DNA of 64,000 nt from contig CAWDUO010000002.1 in the NCBI GenBank assembly GCA_963805475.1, positions 186,001 through 250,000 on the forward strand, read 5' to 3'. The notes beneath the pieces were generated by a model. That model was given only the letters and a program-made list of their open reading frames with translations, did no database searches and was not told where the DNA came from. The translations under genes and the position numbers were made by a program. Below, piece after piece: positions 36,488-46,471 of this stretch; position 1 is the stretch's first letter, and every line of letters starts with the position of its first letter. The DNA comes from VRUE01 sp963805475 (GTDB lineage: Bacteria > Actinomycetota > Thermoleophilia > Solirubrobacterales > 70-9).

Positions 36488-36533
36488 TCCGCTGTTCCTT
36501 TGCCTCGATATATGCGGATAAGGAACAGCGGAA
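36487..36533. repeat. Short palindromic repeat, copy 2 (before cofE)
   Basis: TTCCGCTGTTCCTT (36487-36500) and AAGGAACAGCGGAA (36520-36533) form a perfect 14-base stem around a 19-base AT-rich loop. Read on the minus strand it aligns well with copy 1 at 29193-29238, including a CCGCATA element in the loop. It occupies most of the cofC-cofE gap and its end overlaps the A of the cofE ATG. In mRNA the hairpin would sit over the cofE start and could dampen or tune translation. Confidence 0.75.
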
Positions 36534-36548
36534 GCACCGGCGCGGGGG

Positions 36549-37190
36549 TCATATGCCCAGCGCCTTCGCGGTCCGGCGGGCGCGGCCGGGGTGTTCGGCG
36601 AGCTCGCGGGTGAGGGCGACTACGTCGGCGGGGGTGTCGAGGTCGAGGGCGAGCGAGGGCAGCTCTTCGACGGCGAAGGGGACGCCGGCCGCGCGCGCGG
36701 CGGCGGTGTGGCGGGCGCGGCTGCCCTCGCCGAAGGCGGGGCGGATCGCGTCGGGCGGGGAGAGGACGAGCGCGTTGGTGCCGGTTCCGTGGCGGTCGGG
36801 GACGATCGCGACGTAGCGGTCGGGGACGCCGGTCAGCAGGCTGTCGAGCTCGCGCGGGTCGAGCAGCGGGCAGTCGCCGGGCAGGAGGACGACGCAGCCC
36901 GCGCCATCCGCCTGCGCGCGGGCGATCCCGGCGAGGGCGGCGTTCGAGTGCCCCTCCTCGGCGGGGTCGGGGACGACCTCGCGGCCGGCCGCCGCCGCGA
37001 GCTCCGCCGCCCGCGGCTCGTCGGTGACCACGAGCGTGCGCTCGATCGAGCGCGCCGCGCCGATCGCCTCCAGCGCGTCCTCGAGCATCGCCGCCGCCAG
37101 CTCCCGCCGGCGCTGCTCGTCGAGGCCGGCGGCGAGCCGCTGCTTCGCCGCGGCGAAGCGCTTGACCGGCAGTACCGCGGTCGCCCTCAC
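36549..37190 (-). CDS. cofC: 2-phospho-L-lactate (or PEP) guanylyltransferase
   Basis: A 213-residue nucleotidyltransferase with a GTG start overlapping the cofD stop. VLPVKRFAAAKQRLA is the GTP-binding opening, GCVVLLPGDCPLLDP holds the catalytic Asp region, and DRHGTGTNALVLSPP and LALDLDTPADV complete the CofC/FbiD pattern. It activates 2-phospholactate or phosphoenolpyruvate with GTP for transfer by CofD. The gene is intact and lies between cofD and cofE. Confidence 0.9.
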   Translation of the reverse strand: MRATAVLPVKRFAAAKQRLAAGLDEQRRRELAAAMLEDALEAIGAARSIERTLVVTDEPRAAELAAAAGREVVPDPAEEGHSNAALAGIARAQADGAGCVVLLPGDCPLLDPRELDSLLTGVPDRYVAIVPDRHGTGTNALVLSPPDAIRPAFGEGSRARHTAAARAAGVPFAVEELPSLALDLDTPADVVALTRELAEHPGRARRTAKALGI

Positions 37191-38113
37191 CCGGCGGCTA
37201 GCTTGGCGGCGTAATCGAGCACGACGCGCGCCAGCCGCACCCGGGCCGCGGCTCCGTCCATCAGGGTCGGCGCCGCCAGCGTCGGGATCTCGCTCGGCGG
37301 CGGGTCGGTGTCGCCCTCGTCGACGACCATCGCGCCGATCAGGCCGGCGTAGAGCGAGGCGACCCCGGCCGCGGTCGAGGGGCGGCCGACCGCGTCCATG
37401 AAGCGCTCGGTCGGGCCCTTGACGACCTCGCCGGCGACGTAGGGGCTGACCGCGACCACCGGCGCGCCGGAGGCGGCGATCGCCTCGCGCATGCCGGGAA
37501 CGGCGAGGATCGGGCCGATGCTGATCACCGGGTTGGAGGGGCCGATCACGATCGCCTCGGCCCCGGCCAGCGCCGCCAGCGCCTCCGGCGTCGGCTCGGC
37601 CTCGGCGATCCCCTCCAGCTCGACCCCGTGGACATCGGCGGCGCCGCCGTCGAGGATCAGGTACTCCTGCAGGCCGCGTCGCCCGGCCGCCGTCGTCACC
37701 TGGGTCCGCACCGGCGCGTCGCTCATCGGCAGCACGCGCGCCTCGACCCCGAGCCCACGGGCGATCTGCGCCTGGGCGTCGGTCAGGCGGCCGCCCTCGT
37801 CGAGGAACTGGCGCCGGTAGAGGCAGGCGGCGAGATCGAGGTCGGAGAGCGTGAACCAGTCGGGCGCGCCGAGCCGGGCGAGGCGCTCGAAGACCTTGAA
37901 GCTGTCGTCGCGCAGCCCCCAGCCGCGCTCGGCGTCGATTTCGCCGCTCAGCCAGTAGGTGACGAGGTCGGGGTCGGGGGAGACGTGGACGCCGAGCAGC
38001 TCGACGTCGTCGCCGGTGTTGACGATCACGGCGAGGTCGGCGCCGAGCTCCTCGTACATCCCGGCGGCCAGTTTGGCGCCGCCGGTGCCGCCGGCGAGCA
38101 GGGCGACCTTCAT
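37187..38113 (-). CDS. cofD: 2-phospho-L-lactate transferase
   Basis: A 308-residue intact protein of the CofD/FbiA family, starting MKVALLAGGTGGAKLAAGMY. Further markers are VIVNTGDDVELLGVHVSPD, DLVTYWLSG, VIGPSNPVISIGPIL and VAVSPYVAGEVVKGP. It transfers the phospholactyl (or phosphoenolpyruvyl) group from the GDP-activated donor to FO, giving F420-0 or its dehydro form. It is coupled to cofC by a GTGA overlap, and npdG ends 10 bases upstream. Confidence 0.92.
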   Translation of the reverse strand: MKVALLAGGTGGAKLAAGMYEELGADLAVIVNTGDDVELLGVHVSPDPDLVTYWLSGEIDAERGWGLRDDSFKVFERLARLGAPDWFTLSDLDLAACLYRRQFLDEGGRLTDAQAQIARGLGVEARVLPMSDAPVRTQVTTAAGRRGLQEYLILDGGAADVHGVELEGIAEAEPTPEALAALAGAEAIVIGPSNPVISIGPILAVPGMREAIAASGAPVVAVSPYVAGEVVKGPTERFMDAVGRPSTAAGVASLYAGLIGAMVVDEGDTDPPPSEIPTLAAPTLMDGAAARVRLARVVLDYAAKLAAG

Positions 38114-38123
38114 CGCTCGGCCC

Positions 38124-38822
38124 TCACGCCCAATGATCTCCCTCGGGCAGCCCCGTCAGCTGGATCCCGGCGTGGGTCTTGTAGCGGACGTTGACCGAGA
38201 TCAGCAGCGGCGTCAGCTGCTCGACGATCCGCGCCGTCTCCAGCGGGCCGGCGTTGACCGCGCGCAGGCCCGGGATCAGCTCGATCAGGCGGGCGACGCG
38301 CGCCTTGTCGGCCTTGCGGTCGCCGCAGACGAGCACGTCCTCGTCGAGGACCGCGTCGGGGTCGCCGAGGCTGGGGGCGCCGACGCTGTGCAGAGCGGCG
38401 ACCACGGTCACCCCCTCGGGCACCATCTCCTGCGCCTGCTGCGCGGCCGACCCCTGCCAGACGCCGAGCGTCCGGGTCGCCTTGCCGCTCACCGCGGCGG
38501 CGAGCGGCACCGTGCAGTCGACGAGGATCTGCCCCGGCCGCAGCGCCTCGCGCAGGTTGTTGAGGTTCTCCGACTGGGCGCGGAAGGGGACGGTGAGGAA
38601 GACGACCTCGGCGCGCTGGGCGGCCTCCTCGTTGAGCAGGCCCTCGACCTCGGCCCCGGGGACGGCCTCGCGCAGCTTCGCCGCCGCCCCCTCGGCGCGC
38701 TCGGCCGAGCGCGAGCCGATGACGACGGCGCGGCCCGCCTGCGCCCAGCGCAGCGCCAGGCCGGCGCCGAGCGCGCCGGTGCCGCCGACGATCGGGATCG
38801 GTTCGGTGGGTGCCTCGGCCAC
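38124..38822 (-). CDS. npdG: F420-dependent NADP reductase
   Basis: A 232-residue protein, probably starting at GTG 38822. The NADP-binding fold begins IPIVGGTGALGAGLALRWAQ, then VVIGSRSAERAEGAA, and later VFLTVPFRAQSENL and a C-terminal helix-rich part with ALHSVGAPSLGD, VLVCGDRKADKARV and NVRYKTHAGIQLTGL. This matches Fno/NpdG, which moves hydride between NADPH and F420. Placement beside cofD fits supply of reduced F420. It is divergent from an SDR gene with 27 bases between starts. Confidence 0.88.
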   Translation of the reverse strand: MAEAPTEPIPIVGGTGALGAGLALRWAQAGRAVVIGSRSAERAEGAAAKLREAVPGAEVEGLLNEEAAQRAEVVFLTVPFRAQSENLNNLREALRPGQILVDCTVPLAAAVSGKATRTLGVWQGSAAQQAQEMVPEGVTVVAALHSVGAPSLGDPDAVLDEDVLVCGDRKADKARVARLIELIPGLRAVNAGPLETARIVEQLTPLLISVNVRYKTHAGIQLTGLPEGDHWA

Positions 38823-38849
38823 GGCCGCGCAGTCTATGCTCAGCGCCCT

Positions 38850-39584
38850 ATGAGGCTGGAGGGACGCAAGGCGCTGGTCACCGGCGGCGCGAGCGGGATC
38901 GGCGCCGCGATCGCGGCGCGGCTCGCCGCCGAGGGCGCCGAGGTCTGGATCGGCGACGTCGACGCCGAGGGCGCGGCGAAGGTCGCCTCCGAGGTCAACG
39001 GCCACTCGCTGACGCTCGACGTCACCGACCACGAGTCGGCGGTGGCCGCGGTCGAGCAGACCGGCGCGCTCGACGTCCTCGTCAACAACGCCGGCACCGA
39101 CGAGTTCGGCTTCTTCACCTACACCACGCCGGCGCAGTGGCAGAAGGTGATCGGCGTCAACCTGCTCGGCGTGCTCAACTGCACCCACGCGGCGCTGCCG
39201 GGGATGCAGCAGGCCGGCTACGGCCGCATCGTCAGCATCTCCTCGGAGGCGGGCCGCGTCGGCTCGAAGGGGTCGGCCGTCTACTCGGCCGCGAAGGGCG
39301 GCGTGATCGCCTTCATGAAGGTGATCGCGCGCGAGAACGCCCGCTACGGCGTCACCGCCAACTCGATCGCCCCCGGTCCGATCGAGACGCCGCTGCTGAT
39401 GGGCGCCGAGGAGTTCGGCGAGATCGGCGCCAAATTGATCGAGAACATGAAGGAGGGCACGCAGATGAAGCGGCTCGGCCAGCCCGACGAGGTCGCGGCC
39501 GCGGTCGCCTTCCTCGCCTCCGGCGACGCCTCCTACGTGACCGGCGAGACGCTCGGCGTCAGCGGCGGCCTCGGCATGGTCTGA
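38850..39584 (+). CDS. Short-chain dehydrogenase/reductase
   Basis: A 244-residue classical SDR: ALVTGGASGIGAAIA (NAD(P)-binding TGxxxGIG), DVLVNNAGTDEFG, a catalytic Ser in RIVSISSEAG and YSAAKGG (YxxxK), then NSIAPGPIETPLL and VTGETLGVSGGLGMV. The Asp after the second strand (IGDVD) favours NAD over NADP. It is followed four bases later by HMG-CoA lyase, so a 3-hydroxyacyl-CoA-type substrate in branched-chain catabolism is plausible. The exact substrate is unknown. Confidence 0.85.
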   Translation: MRLEGRKALVTGGASGIGAAIAARLAAEGAEVWIGDVDAEGAAKVASEVNGHSLTLDVTDHESAVAAVEQTGALDVLVNNAGTDEFGFFTYTTPAQWQKVIGVNLLGVLNCTHAALPGMQQAGYGRIVSISSEAGRVGSKGSAVYSAAKGGVIAFMKVIARENARYGVTANSIAPGPIETPLLMGAEEFGEIGAKLIENMKEGTQMKRLGQPDEVAAAVAFLASGDASYVTGETLGVSGGLGMV

Positions 39585-39587
39585 GCG

Positions 39588-40521
39588 ATGGCGGCGCTGC
39601 CGGAGAGCGTGCGGATCCGCGAGGTCGGCCCCCGCGACGGGTTCCAGAACGAGCCGGAGACGATCCCGACGGCGGAGAAGGTGCGGCTGATCGACCTGCT
39701 CTCGGCGAGCGGGCTGCGGCGGATCGAGGTGACCTCGTTCGTACGGCCCGACGTGATCCCGCAGCTCTCCGACGCGGAGCAGGTGCTGGCCGGTGTGCAG
39801 CGCCGCGAGGGCGTCTCCTTCTCGGTGCTGATCCCCAACGAGCGCGGGCTGGAGCGGGCGCTGGGGCTGCGCGAGCGCTTCGACGAGGTCAACGTCTTCG
39901 TCTCCGCCTCGGAGACCCACAACCGCGCGCAACGTCAACCGCTCGATCGAGGACTCGCTGGCCGGGCTGGAGCGCACGCTGGCGGCGGCGGGCGAGGCGG
40001 GGCTGCGCCGCGAGGGCGTGATCTCGACCTCCTTCGGCTGCCCGTACGAGGGCGAGGTGCCGCCCGAGCGCGTCTTCGCGATCGCCGAGCGGCTCGCCGC
40101 CGCCGGCTGCGCGGAGATCGGCTTCGGCGACACGACCGGGATGGCCAACCCGCGCCAGGTCGGCGAGTTCTTCGCCGCCGCGCGCGAGCGCCTCGCCGGG
40201 GTCGAGCTGACCGCGCACTTCCACAACACGCGCGGCCAGGGGCTGGCCAACGTGCTGGCGGCGCTCGAGCAGGGCGTCGACTCCTTCGAGTCGAGCTTCG
40301 GCGAGCTCGGCGGCTGTCCGGTGCCGCCCGGCGCGACCGGCAACGTCGCGACCGAGGACGTCGTCTCGATGCTCGAGGAGATGGGGGTCGCGACCGGCGT
40401 CGACCTGCCGCGCCTGCTCGAGGCCTCGCGCGCCGCGCAGGAGGCGCTCGGCCGCCCGCTCGGCTCGCACGTCCTCACCGCCGGCCCGGTCGACTGGCTC
40501 GGCGGCCAGCAGGCCGAATAG
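39588..40521 (+). CDS. Hydroxymethylglutaryl-CoA lyase (one frameshift)
   Basis: About 310 residues with a TIM-barrel fold. IREVGPRDGFQNEPETIPT carries the catalytic/metal R-D-G-x-Q segment; IEVTSFVRPDVIPQLSDA, ISTSFGCPYEGEVPPE, GFGDTTGMANPRQV, LTAHFHNTRGQGLANV and the FGELGGCPVPPGATGN loop (catalytic Cys) follow. The enzyme splits HMG-CoA into acetyl-CoA and acetoacetate, the last step of leucine breakdown. Near 39927 one extra base breaks the frame between ETHNRA and NVNRSIEDSLAGLER; removing it gives a continuous protein. It lies 10 bases before the carboxylase gene. Confidence 0.88.
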
Positions 40522-40531
40522 GCTGCCGCCG

Positions 40532-42057
40532 ATGAGCGACTTCGAGCAGGCGCTGGAGGCGGCGCTGGCCGGTGGGCCGGCGCGCCACCACGAGAAGACC
40601 GCCGAGCAGGGCAAGCTGCCGGTGCGCGAGCGGGTCGCGCGCCTGGTCGACGAGGGCTCCTTCGCCGAGGAGGCGCTGCTCGCCAACTGGAACGAGGAGG
40701 GGCTCGGCGCCGACGGCGTCGTCACCGGCCTGGCGACGATCGACGGACGCCGCGTCGCCCTGATGGCCAACGACCCGACGGTCAAGGCGGGCTCCTGGGG
40801 GCCGAAGACGGTCGAGAAGATCCTCCGCGTCCAGGAGCGGGCGCTCAGCCTCCAGGTTCCGATGGTCTACCTGGTCGACTCGGCCGGGGCCCGGATCACC
40901 GACCAGGTGCAGATGTTCCCCGGCCGGCGCGGCGCCGGGCGGATCTTCCACAACGAGGTGCGGCTCTCCGGCCAGGTGCCGCAGGTCTGCCTGCTGTTCG
41001 GGCCGAGCGCCGCCGGCGGCGCCTACATCCCCGCCTTCTGCGACGTCGTGATCATGCGCGAGGGCAACGCCTCGATGTACCTGGGCTCGCCGCGGATGGC
41101 GGAGATGGTGATCGGCGAGAAGGTGACGCTGGAGGAGATGGGCGGGGCGAAGATGCACACCGGCGTCTCCGGCTGCGGCCACTTCCTCGTCAAGAGCGAC
41201 GAGGAGGCGATCGAGCTCGGCGCGCCGCTACCTCTCCTTCATGCCGGGCAGCTGGCGCGAGGCGCCGCCCGCCGCGCCGCCCGCCGCCCCCGCCTCCGAC
41301 CGCGCCGATCGCCGAGATCGTCCCCGCCGACGAGAACCGGCCCTTCGACATGCGCGAGGTGCTCGACGCGCTGCTCGACGCCGACTCGTTCCTCGAGGTC
41401 CACAAGCGCTGGGCGAAAGAGCTGATCGTCGGCTACGGGCGGCTCGACGGGCGGGTCGGTCGGCGTCGTCGCCAACCAGCCCAAGCAGAAGGGCGGCGTG
41501 CTGTTCGTCGACTCGGCCGACAAGGCGGCGCGCTTCATCCAGACCTGCAACGCCTTCAACGTGCCGCTGCTCTTCCTCGCCGACGTGCCCGGCTTCATGA
41601 TCGGCACCGCGGTCGAGCGCCAGGGGATCATCCGCCACGGCGCGAAGATGATCAGCGCCGTCTCCGAAGCGACCGTGCCGAAGCTCTCCGTCGTCGTCCG
41701 CAAGGCCTACGGGGCGGGCCTCTACGCGATGGCCGGGCCGGCCTTCGAGCCCGACTGCTGCATCGCCCTGCCGAGCGCCTCGATCGCCGTGATGGGCCCG
41801 GAGGCGGCGATCAACGCCGTCTTCTACAACCAGATCCAGGCGATCGACGACGAGGCCGAGCGGGCCGAGCTTCGTCGCGCGCAAGCGCGCCGAGTACGCG
41901 GCCGACATCGACATCCTCCACCTCGCCTCGGAGCTGGTCGTCGACGCGGTCGTCCAGCCCGAGGACCTGCGCGCCGAGCTGATCCGCCGCTTCGCCTACG
42001 CGGCGGGCAAGGACCGCCGCTTCGCCGAGCGGCGCAACCCGGTGACGCCCGCGCTAG
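40532..42057 (+). CDS. Acyl-CoA carboxylase beta subunit, methylcrotonyl type (several frameshifts)
   Basis: About 506 residues after removing five single-base insertions (near 41227, 41308, 41463, 41870, 42054). The biotin-carboxyl carrier domain shows PMVYLVDSAGARITDQ, FGPSAAGGAYIPAFCD and MYLGSPRMAEMVIGE. The acyl-CoA domain shows GVVANQPKQKGGVLFVDSAD, FLADVPGFMIGTAVER, VRKAYGAGLYAMAGP and VMGPEAAINAVF. Such subunits transfer CO2 from carboxybiotin to an acyl-CoA; adjacency to HMG-CoA lyase favours 3-methylcrotonyl-CoA in leucine catabolism. The biotin carboxylase partner is not in the window. The restored stop abuts the next gene's ATG. Confidence 0.85.
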
Positions 42058-42061
42058 GCCG

Positions 42062-42792
42062 ATGGCGGGCTCCGCGGCGATCGTCGTCGAGGGGCTGCGG
42101 CGTGCGGCGCGGCGGGCCGCCCGGTCCTGCACGGCCTCTCCTTCGTGGTGGCGGGCGGCACGGTGACCGGCCTGCTCGGGCCCAGCGGCTGCGGCAAGTC
42201 GACGCTGATGCGGGCGATCGTCGGCGTGCAGGTCGTCGAGTCGGGCCGGGTCGAGGTGCTGGGCGCGCCGGCCGGCTCGCCGCGGCTGCGCGCGCGGGTC
42301 GGGTACGTCACCCAGGCGCCCTCGGTCTACGGCGACCTCAGCGTGCGCGAGAACCTGCGCTACTTCGCCCGCGTGCTCGGCGCGCCGCGCGAGCGGATCG
42401 GCGAGGTGCTCGACACCGTCGCCCTCGGCGGGCGAGGCCGACCGGGTCGTCTCCAGCCTCTCCGGCGGCCAGGTGCGCGCGGGTCTCGCTGGCGACGGCG
42501 CTGCTGGGCGAGCCGGACCTGCTGGTGCTCGACGAGCCGACCGTCGGCCTCGACCCGGTCCTGCGCCGCGACCTCTGGGCGACCTTCGCCGCGCTGGCCG
42601 CGGCCGGCACGACGCTGCTCGTCTCCAGCCACGTGATGGAGGAGGCCGAGCACTGCGACCAGCTGCTGCTGATGCGCGACGGCGAGCTGCTCGCGGCTGA
42701 GTCGCCGGGCGAGCTGCGGGCGCGCACCGGCCAGCGAGCAGCTCGACCGAGGCGTTCCTGGCGCTGATCGAGGAGCGGGAGGCGCGCGATGA
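42062..42792 (+). CDS. ABC-2 exporter ATPase (multiple frameshifts)
   Basis: About 240 residues in the corrected frame. It has Walker A LLGPSGCGKSTLMRAIVG, signature VSSLSGGQVRR, Walker B LLVLDEPTVGLDP and the switch His in TLLVSSHVMEEAEHCDQ. This is the DrrA/NodI-type ATPase of ABC-2 exporters for drugs, polysaccharides or lipids. Six single-base insertions (near 42102, 42117, 42433, 42484, 42733, 42749) and an ambiguous 3' end break it; all remove cleanly. The next gene's ATG overlaps its probable stop. No substrate can be named. Confidence 0.8.
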
Positions 42793-43528
42793 GCGCCCGC
42801 GTCACCTGGGCGACGGCGCTGCGGGTGCTGACGCAGCTGCGCCGCGACCCGCGCACGATCGTCCTGCTGCTCGGCGTGCCGCCCTTCCTGCTGACCCTGC
42901 TCAAGGGCGCCTTCTACAGCGACCCGGCCTCCTTCCAGCACGTCGGCGGGCCGCTGGTCGGCCTCTTCCCGTTCAGCACGATGTTCGTCGTCACCTCGAT
43001 CACGATGCTGCGCGAGCGCACGACCGGGACGCTGGAGCGGCTGATGTCGCTGCCGCTGGCCAAGCTCGACCTGCTGTTCGGCTACGGGATCGCCTTCGCC
43101 GCCGGTCGGCGTCGTGCAGGCGGGGCTGACCGGCGCCGTCGCCTTCGGCCCGCTCGGCCTCGAAGTCGCCGGCTCGACCGCCGCGGTGGTGGCGCTCGCG
43201 GTCGGCAACGCGCTGCTCGGCATGTCGCTCGGCCTCTTCGTCAGCGCCTTCGCCCGCACCGAGTTCCAGGCGGTCCAGTTCATGCCCGCGGTCGTCTTCC
43301 CGCAGCTGCTGCTCTGCGGCCTCTTCGTCGCCCGCGACCAGATGATCGGCGTGCTCCAGATCGTCAGCGACACGATGCCGCTGACCTACGCCTTCGAGGC
43401 GCTGGAGAGCGTCACCACGGAAGGCTCGCTGGGCTCGCGCGGGGCGCTCGACGTGAGCGTGATCGTCGGCGCGACGCTGCTCGCTGCTGGCGCTCGGCGC
43501 CGCTACGTTGAGGCGGCGAACTCCGTGA
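42789..43528 (+). CDS. ABC-2 exporter permease (two frameshifts)
   Basis: About 245 residues with six membrane segments. It starts MSARVTWATALRVLTQLRRD and contains RTIVLLLGVPPFLLTLLKG, FVVTSITMLRERTTGTLERL (typical E-R-x-x-G-T-L-E of ABC-2 permeases), FARTEFQAVQFMPAVVFPQL and DTMPLTYAFEALESVT. Extra bases near 43103 and 43483 split it; removal gives a C-terminus GAATLRRRTP and a stop at 43526-43528. It is paired with the ATPase just upstream and its end overlaps the converging acetoacetyl-CoA synthetase gene by 26 bases. Confidence 0.8.
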
Positions 43529-45480
43529 ACCAGTCGAGCGCGGCGGGGTTGGCGAGCGAGTCGCGGCTCGCCGCCTGCTCGGCCGGCGTCCCCATGAGGA
43601 TCCGCTTGACCGGCACCTCGAGCGCCTTGCCGCTGAGCGTGCGCGGCACCTCGGCGATCGCGTAGACCTCGTCGGGGACGTGGCGGGGGGAGCACCGCTC
43701 GCGCACGCGGCGGGCGATCTCGCGCCGCAGCTCGTCGTCGAGCTCGGCGCCCTCGCGGAGGACGACGAAGAGCGGCATCCAGCCCTCGGTGCCGGGCTGG
43801 GGACGTCGACGACGAGCGCGTCGACGATCTCCTCGACGCCGAGCACGGCGCGGTAGATCTCGCTCGTCCCCATGCGGATGCCGGCGCGGTTGATCGTCGA
43901 GTCGGAGCGGCCGTAGATGACCGCGGTGCCGCGGCTGGTGATCTCGATCCAGTCGCCGTGGCGCCAGACGCCGGGGTAGAAGTCGAAGTAGCTGGCGCGG
44001 TAGCGGCTGCCGTCCTCGTCGCCCCAGAAGAACAGCGGCATCGAGGGCATCGGCTCGGTGACGACCAGCTCGCCGACCTCGTCGACCACCGGGTTGCCCT
44101 CCTCGTCCCAGGCCTCGACCGCGGCGCCCAGCGCCCGCGCCTGCAGCTCGCCGCGGTAGACGGGGAGCAGCGGGGATGCCGCCGACGAAGGCGGTGCAGA
44201 GGTCGGTGCCGCCGCTGGTCGAGAAGAGCCAGGTGCCGGCGCCGAGCTGCTCGTAGACCCAGTCGAAGCCCTCGGGCGAGAGCGGCGAGCCGGTCGAGCC
44301 GACGGCCTTGCAGGCGGGACAGGTCGCGGCCGGCGGCCGGCTCGACGCCGGCCTTCATGCAGGCGGCGATGTAGGCGGCGCTGGTGCCGAACATGGTGAC
44401 CCCGGCGCGCTCGGCGAGGTCCCAGAGCACGCCCATGTCGGGGTGGCCGGGGCTGCCGTCGTAGAGGACGATCGCGGCGCGGGTGAGCAGGCCGGAGACG
44501 AGGAAGTTCCACATCATCCAGCCGGTCGTCGTGAACCAGAAGAGGCGGTCGCCGGGGTGCGCGTCGACGTGCAGGTGGAGCTTCTTCAGGTGCTCGAGCA
44601 GGATGCCGCCCTGGCCCTGGACGATCGCCTTCGGCAGCCCGGTCGTGCCGGAGGAGTAGAGCACCCAGAGCGGGTGGTCGAAGGGGACGCGCTCGAAGCG
44701 CAGCTCGGCGCCCGCGCCGGCGGCGAGCAGCTCCTCCCAGCGTCGTCGCGTCGCGCAGGTGGGAGAGGTCGGGCTCGGGGTCGAGGTAGGGGAGGACGAC
44801 GGTGCGCTCGAGGCTCGGCATCGCCTGCTGGAGCTCGGCGAGCGTCGCGCGGCGGTCGAAGTCCTTGCCGCCGTAGCGGTAGCCGTCGACCGCGAACAGC
44901 ACCTTCGGCTCGATCTGGGCGAAGCGGTCGATCACGCTGGCCGGGCCGAAGTCGGGCGAGCAGCTCGACCAGACCGCGCCGATCGAGGCCGTGGCGAGGA
45001 AGGCGACGATCGCCTCGGGGACGTTGGGCATGTAGGCGACGACGCGGTCGCCCGGCTCGACGCCGAGGTCGCGCAGACCGGCGGCGACCGCGGCGACCTG
45101 GGCGCGCAGCTCGCCCCAGCTCAGCTCGCTCGAGCTCCGCGCAGCTCGGAGGCGTGGAGGATCGCCGTCTCGGCGTCGTCCTTGCCGGCGAAGGCGTGCT
45201 CGGCGTAGTTGAGGCGGGTGCCGGCGAACCACTCGGCGCCGGGCATCTCGTGTCCGGAGAGGACGCGGTCGTAGCCGCCGTCGGCGCGGACGCCGAAGAA
45301 GTCCCAGATCGAGGCCCAGAAGGCCTCGACCTCGGCGACCGACCAGCGCCAGAGGTCGTCGTAGCCGTCGAAGCGCAGGCCGCGCTCGGCGGCGAGCCAG
45401 CGCATGTACTCGGTCATCCGGGCGCGCTCGACCAGCTCGGCCGGCGGCTCCCAGAGCTTCTCCGGCGCGGCGCCGCTCAC
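43503..45480 (-). CDS. Acetoacetyl-CoA synthetase (several frameshifts)
   Basis: About 657 residues of the ANL (acyl-adenylate) superfamily. The N-terminal cap has LWRWSVAEVEAFWASIWDFF and MPGAEWFAGTRLNYAEHAF. The P-loop is LYSSGTTGLPKAIVQGQGG, followed by LFWFTTTGWMMWNF, GRSDSTINRAGIRMGTSEIY and the C-terminal catalytic Lys region RTLSGKALEVPVKRIL. It activates acetoacetate with ATP and CoA, complementing the acetoacetate made by HMG-CoA lyase upstream. Breaks near 45130 (two), 44742, 44309 and 44172 are +1; one near 43799 is -1 in a G run. The GTG start overlaps the MBL gene stop. Confidence 0.85.
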
Positions 45481-46325
45481 TCGCCCGCGGAGGCTGCGCC
45501 CGCCATGGCTCGCTCGGGCTCCATGTAGTGCGGATCGTGCGAGCAGAGGACGGTGAGGCCGTCGCCGTGGCGGGCGACCAGCTCGCGCAGGCGGTCCCGG
45601 TTGGCCTTGCGGGCCCTGTTGTCGGACGCGGTCAGGTTCTGGAAGAAGCCCAGCATCGGCGGGCAGCTCGGCGGCGTGCTCATCTCCCCGTGGTGGAAGT
45701 AGGCGTCGCCGGCGTGCAGCAGCCAGCCCTCGCCGTCGCGGAGCGCGACCGCGGTGTGGCCGCGGGTGTGGCCGATCAGCGGCACCAGCAGGATCTCGAG
45801 GTCGAGGCCGGGGAGGATGCGGACGCTCTCGAAGCCGTGCCAGTCGTCGCCGCCGGCGTCGTGGGTGACCCACCTGGGGCCGTGCTTCCAGTGGGCGCCG
45901 CCGATGTAGCGCAGGCGGTCGGTGAGGGCGGGGTGGAGGGCGGCCTCGAGCTCGGCCGAGAGCAGGTGGACCTCGGCGTCGGGGAAGTCGGGCAGGCCGC
46001 CGGAGTGGTCGAGGTCGAGGTGGGTGGTGACGACGTGGCGCACGTCCGAGGCGGCGAAGCCGAGCGCCTCGAGCTGGCGCAGCGCGGTCGTCTCGGCCTT
46101 CGCCTCGACGTTCATCAGGTAGCGGTAGAAGCCGCCGAGCTGCCCCGGGTTGCGCGCGTCCTCCATCCCGAAGCCGGTGTCGACGAGGACGATCCCGTCG
46201 CCGTCCGTCTCGATCGCCAGGCAGTTGCAGGAGACGAGCCCCTTCTCCAGCCACCCGCCGTCGCCGTTGACCAGCCGCCGCCCGTAGGGGCAGAACGACC
46301 CGCAGTTGAGGCGATGCACCCTCAT
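45477..46325 (-). CDS. Metallo-beta-lactamase-fold hydrolase
   Basis: A 282-residue intact protein. VVTTHLDLDHSGG is the HxHxDH-type zinc motif; further ligands lie in LIGHTRGHTAVAL and LLHAGDAYFHHGEM, and LCSHDPHYME near the end. This resembles the glyoxalase II/lactonase branch of the MBL fold. The gene is translationally coupled (GTGA) to acetoacetyl-CoA synthetase, so a thioester or lactone substrate in the same pathway is possible. Specificity is not determined. Confidence 0.82.
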   Translation of the reverse strand: MRVHRLNCGSFCPYGRRLVNGDGGWLEKGLVSCNCLAIETDGDGIVLVDTGFGMEDARNPGQLGGFYRYLMNVEAKAETTALRQLEALGFAASDVRHVVTTHLDLDHSGGLPDFPDAEVHLLSAELEAALHPALTDRLRYIGGAHWKHGPRWVTHDAGGDDWHGFESVRILPGLDLEILLVPLIGHTRGHTAVALRDGEGWLLHAGDAYFHHGEMSTPPSCPPMLGFFQNLTASDNRARKANRDRLRELVARHGDGLTVLCSHDPHYMEPERAMAGAASAGE

Positions 46326-46371
46326 CCCGAGCCGGAGTCTAGCCTCGAACCGCTCTATCGTTCGGGCTGGC

Positions 46372-46454
46372 GCCGGAGTGGCGGAACGGCATACGCGATC
46401 GACTCAAAATCGATTGCCCTAACGGGCTTGTGGGTTCGAATCCCACCTCCGGCA
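46372..46454 (+). tRNA. tRNA-Leu (CAA)
   Basis: Acceptor GCCGGAG pairs with CTCCGGC, discriminator A. The anticodon loop CTCAAAA gives anticodon CAA. A long class II variable arm (TGCCCTAACGGGCTT) and the TTCGAAT T-loop are present. No CCA is encoded. Confidence 0.93.
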
Positions 46455-46471
46455 TCGATTTACCCGTCCGC

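Noticed and set aside
35741..38822. cofE, cofC, cofD and npdG as an unusual system
   Set aside because: They form the standard F420 pathway and are intact; only the repeat at the cofE start is notable.
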